Source of the DNA: Cryptomeria japonica
Taxonomy: Eukaryota > Streptophyta > Pinopsida > Cupressales > Cupressaceae
Assembly: GCF_030272615.1 (NCBI RefSeq)
Contig: NC_081415.1
Coordinates: forward strand, 229,785,303 to 229,845,302
Reading direction: 5' to 3'
DNA: 60,000 nt
The notes beneath the pieces are model-generated. The model saw nothing but the letters and a program-made list of their open reading frames with translations. It was not told the DNA's origin and did no database searches. The position numbers and the translations under genes are program-made. Each line of letters begins with the position of its first letter. Positions within the stretch are counted from its first letter, which is position 1. This document shows, in pieces, positions 35,219-46,986 of the stretch.

Positions 35219-37559
35219 GAGAAGCATGCAAGGTGACAGATATTTCATGTTGTTGATTGATGATTACTCTAGAATGATGTGGGTGACTTTTCTAAGGGAG
35301 AAATCAGAAGCATTGGAGAAATTCAAGATATTTAAAGCAAAGGTGGAGACTAAGACAGGGTTGAAGTTGAAGTGCTTGAGATCTAATAGAGGAGGAGAAT
35401 TCACGTCCGGAGAGTGAGATACATTCTGTGAGAGGAATGGAATTAGAAGACAATTATCTACTCCTAGTACCCCTCAACATAATGGAGTTGTTGAAAGGGA
35501 AAACTAAAAATCTTGGATGTTGATTGAAGGAAATATTGCGCAAACCTTTTGGAAGGAAGTTGTTAGCATTGGTGTTTACACATTCAACCGGGTGCATATA
35601 AAATGTGATTCTGGTAAGACTCCATATGAGCTATGGTTTGGTCATGTTCCTATAGTTAGATATTTTAGAGTCTTTAGAAGCAAGTGTTATATAAAAAGAG
35701 ATGAGGATATAGGAAAGTTTGATGCAAGATGTGATGAAGGAATTTCTTGGGATATTCTACTAAGAGGAAGGCCTACCGGTGTTACAATTAAAGGCCGAAG
35801 AAGATAGTGGAAAGTGCAAATGTAAAAGTTGATGAATGTTTTGATAAGCAGATCAGGGCATGCAGATATGAAATTTATGAACAAGATATTGTCTCTAAAC
35901 CTACACAGACTGAGATCTTGAAAAAAATTAATTTGGTAGAGATAGTTAATCTGAATATTGTTGATGTCAGTGAAGGACTTCAAGAGCTTGAGAATCAAAA
36001 TAATCTAAAGACTCCGAGGTATGTAAAGTTGAATCACTCTGAGAATCAGATTATTGGTGATAAGAACAAGGGTGTGATGACTAGGAGAAGACTTGTTGCT
36101 GAAGAGATATGTCTAATTTCTAAGATTGAGCCTAAAAATATTGTTGAAGCATGTAAGGATGAGAATTGGATAAAAGCTATGGTGAAGGAGTTGAATCAGA
36201 TTGAAAAGAATAACATTTGGGAGCTTCTTCCGAGACCTAAAGAAAAAAATGTGATTGGTACTAAATGGGTGTTCCTGAATAAACTGAATGAGTTCAGTGA
36301 AGTGGCAAGAAACAAAGAAAGGTTGGTATGTAAGGGATGCTCTCAGATGGAAGGTATTGATTATGAAGAAATTTTTTCTCCTGTAGCTAGAATTGAAGTT
36401 GTTAGATTGCTGCTTGTTTATGCTTCTATAAGAATTTCAAGGTTTATCAGATGGATGTTAAGTTGGCCTTTTTGAATGGTGATCTTGAGGAGGAAGTCTA
36501 TATTGAGAAACTAGAAGAATTTTCTTTATCAGTTGAAGGAGATATGGTATGCAAATTGAAGAAAACACTATGGGATTTTGTAAAGGTACTGTTGATAGTA
36601 ACTTATACTTTAAGGTTGAAAATGATAACATCTTGATTGTTGAAGTATTTGTGGATGACATTATTTTTGGAGGAGATGATGATTTGAGTATGAAGTTCAC
36701 TGATGATATGAAAAAGGAATTTGAGATGTCTATGATAGGTGAGATGAAATTCTTCTTAGGATTGCAGATTACTCAGACCGGTAAAGGTATTTTCATTTCT
36801 CAATCTAAATATGTGAAGGAATTGTTGAAGAAAATTGGGTTAACTGATACTAAACCTATTGGAACTCCTATGATGACTGGATGCAAGTTATCTAAGAATG
36901 ATGAATCTAAGAAAGTGAATCAGACTTTGTATAGATATATGGTTGGTGAACTACTATACCTGACTCAGACTACACTGGATATATGCATGCTATGTGTCTT
37001 TGCGCTAGATTTCAAGTCAATCCTAAAGAGACTCATGTTACTATTGTTCAAAGAGTTTTTAGATACTTGAAGGGAACTGAAAGACATTAGAGTTGTATAT
37101 GATGAGCCAACTTCTATTTACTGTGACAATTGAAGTGCTATTAATATTTCCAAGAATCCGGTACTGCATTCTAAAACTAAGCATATATCAACTAAGTATC
37201 ATTTCTTGAGGGAGAAAGTTAGTGATGAAGAGGCAAAATTGGAGTATGTATCTACAAAAGATGAGATTGCAGATATTTTCACTAAGCCTTTGCTTGCAAA
37301 TACATTTGAGTGTTTGAGAGACAAATTAGGGGTCTTTACCCCTCCTAATGAGAACTAGGTGCATTGAGATGCATCAATCCGGTGGACTTCACAGCCTTAT
37401 CTCTTTATTCGGATTGATGAGTTGATGTTGCTACTCAGCTAGAGTAGTTAGTGAGTTGTTTCAGAGCTATGAATTTATTCTAAGAGGGAGAGATTTTTCT
37501 TTGTAGTGGGGAAACAAGCTTGATCAGTTTATATCTTTGGCATTGTTATCAAAGGGGGA
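35219..37559 (+). repeat. Second block of a ~2.34-kb tandem duplication inside the outer copia
   Basis: This block repeats 25047-25694 plus 33525-35218 (integrase, RT, tail). The 10-base string gagaagcatg occurs at all three edges: 25047, 35219 and 37560. The blocks share stop codons, a small integrase deletion and the RNase H deletion. Only the first block holds the nested copia. Confidence 0.88.
35226..37358 (+). pseudogene. Integrase fragment, RT and tail of outer copia, second block
   Basis: It starts inside the integrase (MQGDRYFMLLIDDYSRMMWV), after the first catalytic Asp, which lies outside the duplicated block. The second Asp position reads RSNRGGEF (Asp to Asn). The same TGA as in block one follows at 35415-35417. 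The RT part from 35807 is better preserved here, with an open frame of 222 codons to 36475, then a frameshift, FVDDIIFGGDDD (about 36646-36690), FEMSMIGEMKFFLGLQITQ and SKYVKELLKKIGL. The RNase H core is deleted exactly as in block one, and the TGA at 37129 is shared. The tail DIFTKPL ends near 37358. The site that received the nested copia in block one is intact here (about 35861-35870). Confidence 0.87.
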
Positions 37560-37695
37560 GAGAAGCATGTGAAAAACTGTTTTATCTTTGGAACTTTGTG
37601 TGCATGATCTTAGGGGGAGCCTGTTGGATTTTGTTGATGTTGATATATTACTTTGCATTGATTGTTTTTCATATTTATATGTTGGCATCAATGAC

Positions 37696-37707
37696 AAAGG
37701 GGGATAT
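37696..37707 (+). other. Polypurine tract of outer copia
   Basis: aaagggggatat lies directly before the LTR start tgttggac. It is the expected plus-strand primer. Bases 37359-37695 before it are non-coding 3' region with further G-rich runs (about 37551 and 37610). Confidence 0.75.
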
Positions 37708-38794
37708 TGTTGGACATTGTTGTTGCTAGGATATGTTGTCATTGATGTCAACATATTCATGTGTTTTGGTATTGCAAAGAATTGCTTTGGTGATTCGGTG
37801 ATTGCATTTGAGATTTTGTTTAGTGGCTGGTAGAGTATGGTTTTTGATCGGATGAGCTCCAATATGATCGTATGTTATGTTGCGAATTTGGGAGATTTTT
37901 TTTGATGTTCTTGTGTATCTTCATTTCAAGTGGTTCATGATTGTGTGCTCTGGAAGCTATCTTTTTTATCTGAGTTGTTGTTGTTGAGTGTTCTTGAGCG
38001 TCAACATGTTGATCGATGAAGATTTGCATAAGTGGTGTTGGTGCAGCTATTGCAGATGGTTCTAACATGCTTGTTGGTGTTTCCTAATCATTTCCTATTT
38101 GTCTTGGTGGTCTGCATCAATTATTGTGCGAGTTCTTGATGATCTTAATGGTCCGGTGATATTCTTTGTGTTATGCGGTATTCTTGGTGGTGTAACGTGT
38201 TGTGGTTGTTCTTGGCAAGAAATCCAGTGATGATGTGTATTTGAGGAGTTAATTTAGGTCCATGCTATGATGTCTATGGAATTTTATTGGTTCGGTGGTT
38301 GATTTATGTATTGTGTGATGTAATTTTGTAATTAGGTGTTATGGGTTTGGCCAACCTTGTAGTCAAGGTTGATGATCTATATAAATGGGTGTAATATTCA
38401 TGTAATTTGGGTCATAGGTGTTAATTATGTATTATCAGAGAGTGGTGTATGTGAAAACAAGCGAATTCATCCTTCGATGTGGTCTGTTGAACAAAGATTG
38501 GTGAAGGGCAAACATTTGAGCTTAACCAAAACTGTCATCAGGCATTAGCAGATGTTATTTTTGCAGCTCACTCTTTTTGGATTATAGTTTGAGTCTTTTT
38601 GTAAGGTAGTGAACCTTCCCTGAGGGTTGGAGCCTTCTGGGTCATTGTAATTTGAGCAATGAGCTCTAGGCAGTGTGCATGAATGCATGTGCATTCCCCG
38701 TTGTAATATTTTCACATATTACTACAGAGTATCATCATATTGTGGGTAGGTTCCCACCATGGTTTTTTCCTTAACCGGGTTTTCCAAGTCAAAA
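37708..38794 (+). repeat. 3' LTR of outer copia, right end deleted
   Basis: The start is shared with 24553-24654. It includes a TATA box (38378) and ends in an aaccgggttttcc stretch, whose counterpart in the nested copia LTR lies about 230 bases before the LTR end. The following sequence is already tandem-unit DNA. So roughly the last 200 bases of the LTR are missing. Confidence 0.75.
38378..38386 (+). promoter_or_regulatory. TATA box of outer copia LTR
   Basis: tatataaat in gatctatataaatgggtg, about 670 bases into the LTR. It is the only good TATA-like site near the expected position. Confidence 0.4.
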
Positions 38795-41700
38795 ATACAC
38801 ATTAAGGTGTATAATTAAAATGCTAACATGAATTCATGAGTTATGCAATCATTCATTGGGAATTTAGGCATAAGAAGGTGATTTCATACAAAATAAATTC
38901 TTGTTCTAAAATAATATCATAAATCTCTTATGAGAAAATAATAAATTACCTTGTGCAATGGAACTTGAAAGTTCCAACTCTCCATAACTAAGTAATAATC
39001 CACAATTTTCCACTTGATTTATATACTGAACTATCTAAAATCAAACTAGAAACCATCTTGTTTATGTATAGGATCTTCAACACTTAGTTGCTCACACACC
39101 TAGTTAAATATTAACAAAGCGTCTAAAAATCTTATGCTCAAAGAAATGCAATTTTACTGAAGACTTTAGGTCCTAGAGTTAGAGATATAACTATACCGTA
39201 GATACATACAAAATATAGAAACACATCCAATATGATCTCTTTGCTCAACCTTATATGAACCATAGCAAACACTAAGGTCTTGTTGTCAAATAGCCATAAC
39301 TCCTCTTCCTTGAGAGGTGGTTGGGTGGATTTTCCCTTTGAATTGGTTTGATTTGTTCTCTTCTTTCTAGATCACTTCCTCGATCTCAATCCCCCCAACT
39401 ATATGCTTAGAGAAAGAAACAACTTTTCAATTTGCATAGTCTTAATTTTAAAATTATTTTTTTTATGTTCATCAATAGTAGGATCCTAGGCCCTAGTATT
39501 TGAGTCTAGAGTTTGATACCACATGTAACACACCACCACCAATAATAATAATTTTTAATTTCCAATCTATAATCTAATAACACAAAAAATCCATTTTTTT
39601 TTATAATTCCTTTTTTTCAAAACACGCACCAATAAACATATAGATTGTCATTTCATATTAAAGATGCCAATATCACATCACTTCATAAATTGTCATGATT
39701 CAAGTTTGCAAATAAGATACAATATGAATTAGGATTACCATCCGCTCAATCTACCAAGATATGTAAAATACAAATTCTAACTTTTCATTACAAATGGGTT
39801 TGTCATTAGTCATCTCATGCAAGTGGAGGTAATATGGTTGTCCAATTGTAGGAGGAAGGACACAATTTGAGTGATTCACTTCCAACTGTAGGAGGGAGGA
39901 TATAATTTGAGTGATTCACCTCCAACTATAGGAGGGAGGATATAATTTGAGTGATTAACCTCCAACTATAAGAGGGAGGACATAAGTTGAGTGATTGACA
40001 TCATAAAAAATAGATTGTTGCTAACACAAGCATAATTGCTAGTGATAATAAAAACATCAATCTCAAAAGTTGAACCACAATTTTCACAATGTAACCACTA
40101 CTAACATGGGTTTAACGACCATTAGCATAATAAATTTTCAGTAGCGACAAAAAGATCACTAAAACAACCATTAACATCAAAAAGACAAAAACATAATGCA
40201 ACTATCATAAGTGTAGTTGCTGATTTGAAAAGTTGGGCTCACAATTTTAGTTTGAATAGAATAAATTAATATTTTGGTCTAATTATAAAAGTGTATTTTT
40301 TTTTCCTAATCTTCTAATCATCTCTCTAATAGTTTTGTGATCCATTGATGCCAATCCTAGTGATGTGATGACAAACTCTTATTCTACATTGATTCTTGGG
40401 TTTGGAGACTTCAACTAGTGAATGTAGCTTAAGGAGTAATGTTTGTATAGGAACCCACATTCTTAGCTTTAGAATATTGTTATTTTGAATATGATTCTCG
40501 TGCACTTCATTTTTTTTTTTTATTGATACATTTTATTTCTTACTTTTAGCTAAGGTTTGTTTAGATAAATTTGATTTGTTATACACTTTGTTCTTCTTCT
40601 TGGAAAGTTTCAATTTGTTAATGTACATCTAGTATAGATTCTTTTGGAAAAGGGCACTGATTTATTGAATTACTTTTCACATATTGAAGACATCTTATGA
40701 GATATTATAAATCATTTGGATTTATGATAGAATATCAATTATGCTACGCCTAAATAACCTTTCAACTACTTCTAATTTAGTTAGTATATTGAAAAGATTT
40801 CATTGAATGTTGCAGTCCTTGATAACAAATTTATATTCATGCATATGATTTATGATAGAATATCAACTACGCTATGTCTAACTAACTTTTCAACTAATTC
40901 TGATTTCACTAATATGTTGAAAAAGATGTTATTAAATGTTGCAACCTTGACAACAAATTAAATATTCACTTTAAAAAATCATTATTATTCTTCTACAATT
41001 TATAAATGATATTTGCACTTATAATATATTTAATTTTGTTGTATTTACATATGTACTTTCCTACAAAGCTGAGTTTCACAAAACAAAGTTTATGAACTAT
41101 TTGCTAATATTCCTCAAGAAAAGATGTGGGTTATCTACAACATGGTTTTTTTTTTGGAAAAGTTTAATAAAGTTAAAAGCAAATGTAATAGGTGAGTGTA
41201 AAGATAGATTTCCTAAACTTTATAAACATCCTATCAAATCGAGGATTTTATGTGGTAATCAAGCATACATGAAAAGTGCAGAAGAAACATAGACATGGTA
41301 TTAGATTCTTTGGAATGAGTGAAGCATATTTCTAATGCATATAGACCATAGAAAACTGCTTTAAATAATAACCAAGTGAGATCTCATTTTATGGAATATG
41401 ATGATTGTAGATATTTTACAATGTGATTTTGTTGAAAAGGTTTTAGAAGCTTCTAAGCAAATACAAATGGTTGTGTCAAGTTGATACCATTTTACTAGCA
41501 TTCTTATTTAGGTCAAAATATAATTTTGGAACATTTGGACATCTATCACGACATAATTAAAAGCATTCTTTTATTAGATATTTATGTTAAAAATGATTTA
41601 CTAGATATGCAAGTAAAATGTGGAGGCATATACATGACATGAAAATTGTTTGAATTCTTTGGTTTAGAGTTGTTAATTCATGGTATCCATTGATTAAAGG

Positions 41701-42287
41701 ATAGGTAGAAAACGAATTTCTAAACGATATTAGAAAATTTAATTTAATGAAAGATCAATTTTAACACATTTATAAGAAAGTGCAGTTGTAATTGAAAATC
41801 CATTCTCAACCTTTGTCAAACATCATTTTCACTTATGTGTAGGTATGTATAAAAGAAGTTGTGACTACCCTACTAGATGTGCATGCAAAAAGTGGAATTA
41901 TTGAGAAGATATGTGTATGGACTATTTGTATACCAAAACACCAACCTTGTCGATCTATGCAAATGCAAATATAGATGATTTACAATACATAAAACAATCA
42001 AATCATACACCCATTCAAATGATTATTGAAAAACTAAAGATGCCCCATTGAAAACCATTGAGAATGTTCCCTCCTCCCCAATTGTGGGCATTGTATGTAA
42101 GCATGCATGTGTATTAAAGAGAATAATAATGCCAAACATTAGAAAGTGGTTTTATGAAATGTGGTACTTATGCAATATGAAATACTCAAATAATGGTTCA
42201 CATTTACCAAAAATAGTAAAAGAGCTAACATTAACATTAATGTATCATTCGCAAGAGGGTTTGTGACTTTTTATTATAAATTTCCCA
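38795..42287. repeat. ~3.5-kb tandem unit A (3493 bp, complete)
   Basis: It runs from atacacattaaggtg to the next atacac at 42288, and aligns with units B and C over their whole shared length. Features are a tandem gtaggagggagga motif (about 39845-39985), a cagtagcgacaaaaag stretch, a minus-strand primer-like site (39511-39521), and a pyrimidine tract at 42067-42079. Open frames at 41092-41292 and 42048-42266 have partial counterparts in B and C. I recognise no protein family. The unit start is arbitrary. Confidence 0.9.
39511..39521 (-). other. tRNA-Met-like primer site in the tandem unit
   Basis: The minus strand reads tggtatcaaac, close to the TGGTATCAGAGC copia/gypsy primer site, two bases after a TGTTACA-type end. 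It recurs at about 42935-42945 (unit B) and 58092-58102 (unit C). This matches the layout at 51570-51584 in the chromovirus, where a true primer site abuts an LTR. Confidence 0.45.
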
Positions 42288-43524
42288 ATACACACTACGA
42301 TGTATAATTAAAACACTAACATGAATTCATGAGTTATTCAATCATTCATCAAGAATTTAGGTGTAAGAAGGCTGATTTAATACAAAACAACTTCTTGTTC
42401 TATGATAATATCATAAATATCTAATGAGAAAATCATAAATTACCTTGTGCAATGGAACTTGAAATTTCCAGGTAATGATCCACCATTTTCCACTTGGTTT
42501 CTATATTGTACTATCTAAAAATCAGACTAGAAACCATCTCATCTATGTATAGGATCTTCAACACTTAGTTGCTCACACACCTAATTGAATATTAACAAAG
42601 CATCTAAAAATCTTGTGCTCAAAGAAATGCAATTTTACCAAAGACTTTAGGTCCTAGAGTTAGAGCTAGAACTATACCATAGATACATTCAAAATATAGA
42701 AACACAATCAATATGATCTATTTGTCAAATAGCCATAAATCCTCTTCCTTGAGAGGTGGTTTGGTGGATTTCCCCTTTGAATTGGATTTCCCCTCTGGCT
42801 TCCTTGATCTCGATCCCCCCAACCATATGCTTAGAGAAACAAAATAACATTTCAATTTGCCTAGTCTCACTTTAAAAAATATATATTTTTATGTTCATAC
42901 ATAGTAGGCTCTTAGGCCCTAGTATTTGAGCCTAGAGTTTGATGCCACATGTAACAAATAATAAATTTTAATGTATAGTCTATAATCTAATAACACAAAA
43001 AACCCATAACCTTTTATTTAATTCCTTTTTTCAAAACATGCAACAATAAACATATAGATTGTCATTTCATACTAAAGATGCCAATATCACATCATTTCAT
43101 AGATTGTCATGATTCAAGTTTTCAAAAAATATACAATATACAATTAAGAATAGTATCCTCACAATCTACCAAGAAATGTAAATAAACAAATTCTAACTTT
43201 TCATTACAAATGGGTTTCTCATTAGTCACATATCATCAATCATAGTCATCTCATGCAAGTGGAGGTAATATGGTTGTCCGATTGTAGGAGGGGGGACATA
43301 ATTTGAATCATTTACTTCCAATTGTAGGAGTGAGGATATACGTTGAGTGATTGGCATCATGAAAAATAGATTGTTGCTCACGTAAGCATAATTGCTAGTG
43401 ATAATAAAAACACCAATCTCACAAGTAGAATGTAGTAACCCACCATAATTAACTCAACAAAATTGAGTATTCTTTTTTTTTCGTTGTGTGTTTAATTTAA
43501 TCATTATGTTTTATTCAATTGCAT

Positions 43525-43690
43525 AGTCTGGGCATCCATCCATTTGGATTAGGCATTCATCCATCTGGGATGAGCATCTAACCATACGGGTTAGGCATTT
43601 GTCCATACGGGACATAAGATTTCATCTATCCAATACGGGATAGGCATCTACCCATACGGGGTAGGCATCTATCCAATCGGGATAGGAGGT
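43525..43690. repeat. Irregular short repeats around ccatacgggataggcatc
   Basis: About seven copies of a ~20-28-base unit (ggcatc-atccat-ctggga / ccatacgggttaggcat) lie in the LTR. The same set is at about 51680-51845 in the other LTR. On the element's strand it lies in the U5 part, near the LTR end next to the primer site. Confidence 0.6.
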
Positions 43691-45639
43691 TATCTGGCCA
43701 GAGACTTAGACTCATCAAGACCATTCAGGTCCTGAGCCACTCACTAAGTACTACACTCTTCTAACAGAAGTGCACCGAGGTCGCCATCCTTAGGAGTAAT
43801 TAAATAACATAATACAAGCTTGAATTCCACCTCGGAATTTGGCTTAAAGCCTCGAGAAGTCAAGCGAATCCATACGGGAATCCTTCCGAGTATGCATTGA
43901 ATTACTTTTTCTGATTTAATTATCTTTATATTTCAAAATAGGATTCTTACTCAATCCTTCCTTTACCAAGCCTAGACCCCACCCATGAATGCCTGAGTAC
44001 GAGGAACAACTCCGTCCCAAGACTGCCTACATACCCGCTTTGGCAAGGGATCAAGGTGTAAAGTATGTAGTTCTATTTTCTACTGTATGGTTTGATGTAA
44101 ACTGATTAGTGGGTACGCAACCCTTTCTAGGGTCAATGTCCCAGATAGTTTCTCTGTAGTTTCTACCCACGATGGTAGCGCTTAAGCAAAGGCTCTTGAT
44201 GGCCTATTGCTTGTGGCCTAAAACAACTAGATCCTAATTCTTATCATGAGCATCACCCTTGACCAATTGCCAATCGCCAGTAATTCTTTGAGATTAAATC
44301 AGTTTTATAAAAGAATTTCACTCATCATCCCTATAGGGGTTTACTATGGTTTATCTCCATGGATGTAAAATCATTAAAAAAATTATCTTATTAGATTATC
44401 GATCCAAGAGGGATTACCCGCCCCTTGGATTTTAACTTCCAAGTGTCCCTTATTACTCCCTGACGAATTATAGGGACGATGCCACAAACGTCGTTGATGT
44501 AGCTTTATTAGGCGTTAAGTGCAGTAGTTCAACACGACGACATTACCCATAAGCATGACCCAGAGGCATTGTATATACCGAACGCTTCTAGGTTTCGATT
44601 TTCCAACTTCCTTTATTTAATTTTTCTAACTTAAAACATCACGCTTGGAAAATAATTATGAATTGAACGTGAATATTTAGACATTGCAAAGCTCAATTAA
44701 TTGAAATAACTACTTGATGAATGACATGGAATAGAAACCATAACTAACATTATTTATTATTTGAACTTGAAGTGTAACTTTGCATAATAATAACAATTAG
44801 GAAACTAGCATAACAATAATTAAACGTGAAACTTGCATGGAGATGGAAACGCCAATAAATGTAATCAATGTGAAGCAATTTGCATGAGGCGGAGGTAGTG
44901 TAAGTTACATACGAGAATATCGCTTATAAAGCCACTAATCCCAAAATAAAATTTAGCTTCAAATCATTTAATGGGGATTAATTGCTAAGTGGATCAAAAA
45001 GATCTAATTAGAAAATTTGATATAATTTAATTACAATTTATAAATTGCTAAAACTAACATCTAAATAAAAATGTATCTAAGTACAAAATTTTAATAAACT
45101 AAAATTATACATATAAAAAAGAATTTAATTAATTAAAACTTTATACATAAAAAAAAATCTAATGAAACCATTAGCCAAAGTTTAAAATTGCATTGGCATT
45201 AATAAAGGGATCAAGTGGGAGGGGGACCCCACAGGTCCCCTCCACTACCCTGCGGCCATTACCACAGCAGTGACCGCAGGCTAGTGGAGGGTACCATTAC
45301 GGTACCACTCTCCCTGCGAGCCCGATACCCCATATGTTGGATACCGTGCACCCAACAATATGGAAGTTACTTGCTTAAAATTTTATAAATAATATATATA
45401 TATATATATAGTTTCTAGTTTAATTTAATTAAGCACAGAAGATAGAATTTAACAATAAGGATAAAATATTAATGTAAACAATAAGGATTAATTTACACAG
45501 AGAGTTTATTCAAAGGGATTTATTCCTTAGTTTCAACTATTATCCAAAGAGAAGTGGATTTCCAGACACAAAAATAATAATGGAACCAAATGAAAAACAA
45601 CACAGAGAATTATTCACGGTGAAATCTATCCCTCCATTT

Positions 45640-45870
45640 CAATGAACTTTTACAGAGAAAATATATATAACCAGATAAAGGAATCAAATGAGAATATCAC
45701 AGAGGATTATTCACAGCGAAAACTATTCCTTTCATTTCAACTAATTTTCACAGAGAAAGTATATAACCAGATAATGGAATCAAATGAGAATATCATAGAG
45801 GATTATTCACAACAAAAACTATTCCTTTCATTTCAAATAATTTTCATGGAAAAATTTATTTTAAGAACGA
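45640..45870. repeat. ~90-bp tandem repeats in chromovirus LTR
   Basis: A unit containing cagagaaa..tataaccagata and gaatcaaatgagaatatca is repeated with a period of about 90 bases, nearly three times. It is also present at about 53930-54160 in the other LTR. An 83-codon open frame here (45642-45893) is only the translation of the repeat. Confidence 0.75.
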
Positions 45871-46758
45871 GATTAAGATTTCCAGAGAAATGAATTAGAG
45901 GGAAGAAATAAAGATTAAGATTCAATCACACAGGGAAGAGTTTTATTTTCAGAAAAAGAGATTTAAAAAAAGAATAAAGGAAATATGATTTTTTTTTTGC
46001 ATAAATCTAAAATCTTTGGAAAAACAAAAGGCAAAATTATGAGCATATTTCTTAAGGAAAATAAAATAAATAATAGAACTATCTTTTACTTGCATTATGT
46101 GGAAGAAACTTATCAATAATTATTCCTAAATAGAAGAAAAAGACTTACACTCTAATAAAACTTTTGAAAGAAGATCTCGAAGCTATTTTTTGATAATATA
46201 AATTTCTCATATGACAAAGGAGAGAACCTGGTTTGTTGAAGCTTGATGTTGAATCCTCTAGCTATCCTTGATCCTTCCTTGCAACTAGAGAGAGATCTTC
46301 CAACAACAACTTAAAAAAAAATACTGCAATAAAATGAGACTACCAAAGAAAAACTTCGGAAAATTTCCTCCAAAAACATAATCAACTCCCTTCTTCGAAA
46401 CTTGCATATAATTTTATAAGAAAATTCCCTCCATTCCACTATCTTGAAAATTAAATTAAAAAAAGAGATTCTTTCCCAATTTTGGACTTCATGCAAATTG
46501 ATTAGACTTAGTGGAGGAGTTACATGCAAGGTGGTGGAGAATCCTCTAGAAGCTTCTTATTCTTCCTACAACATGTGCCATAATTGGATGAGGAAAACTA
46601 AATAAATAATTAAGAAAAATGTATATTTTCCATGTGTGTGTGTGAGTTTTATTATTCATCCTTTTATAATATTCATTCAATCATTTAAATAGCTTATCCA
46701 AAAAAATATAATAGAGTTTGTATTTTAAATCCAAAAGTGATAAAGGAGGGTTGTGACA

Positions 46759-46772
46759 TCCTCCCCCCCTTA
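46759..46772 (-). other. Polypurine tract of the chromovirus
   Basis: The minus strand reads taagggggggagga directly before the LTR start tgtcacaacc. Confidence 0.88.
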
Positions 46773-46831
46773 ATTTGTGCATCGTCTCGATGCACTTATT
46801 GAATGCATCCAAAAGAGTCTATAGTTCATGA

Positions 46832-46984
46832 TTAAAACAAAAAAGGAAACAATTGTTGCATCTCCTTAGTATCTTCCCACGTGGCATTCTTTTCATCATA
46901 CTAGTCCCATTGCACTTTGCACTGATCAACCTCTCTGTTGTGCAACTGGCACTGGCGCCTCTCCAAGATTCTGAATGGCTCTAT
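46832..46984 (-). pseudogene. C-terminal chromodomain, frameshifted from pol
   Basis: On the minus strand a frame from 46984 reads IEPFRILERRQCQLHNREV, then a KVQW motif, an in-frame TAG, YDEKNATWEDTKE and a stop at 46832. The P..ILERR..QL.NR.V...KVQW......ATWE pattern is the chromodomain attached to integrase in chromoviruses. It directs insertion to marked chromatin in the nucleus. The main pol frame ends at 46987 just before it, in another frame, so a small indel separates them. An internal TAG breaks it as well. Residues of the aromatic cage are only partly recognisable. Confidence 0.75.
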
Positions 46985-46986
46985 CA

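Larger units (their letters stand above)
24553..38794 (+). mobile_element. Degraded Ty1/copia element in copy 0 of the tandem array
   Basis: A left LTR fragment (24553-24654) matches the start of the LTR at 37708. Between them lie an integrase and RT, then a second integrase-RT-tail block. Primer site, gag and protease are absent: the left LTR fragment joins almost directly to the pre-integrase domain. The right LTR also lacks its end. A nested copia (25695-33519) sits in the first block. The target duplication cannot be confirmed because the right edge is deleted. The left flank is caaac. Confidence 0.85.
43431..46758 (-). repeat. Chromovirus left LTR (3' LTR), 3328 bp
   Basis: It starts tgtagtaacc and ends ttgtgaca on the + strand. 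It matches 51584-55054, the main length difference being a short TA run (45391-45410) where the other LTR has about 154 bases. It contains a cluster of hairpins (45224-45335) and two sets of short repeats. Confidence 0.95.

Noticed and set aside
45642-45893. 83-codon frame with internal repeats
   Set aside because: Produced by the ~90-bp LTR repeats; the other LTR lacks an equivalent open frame.
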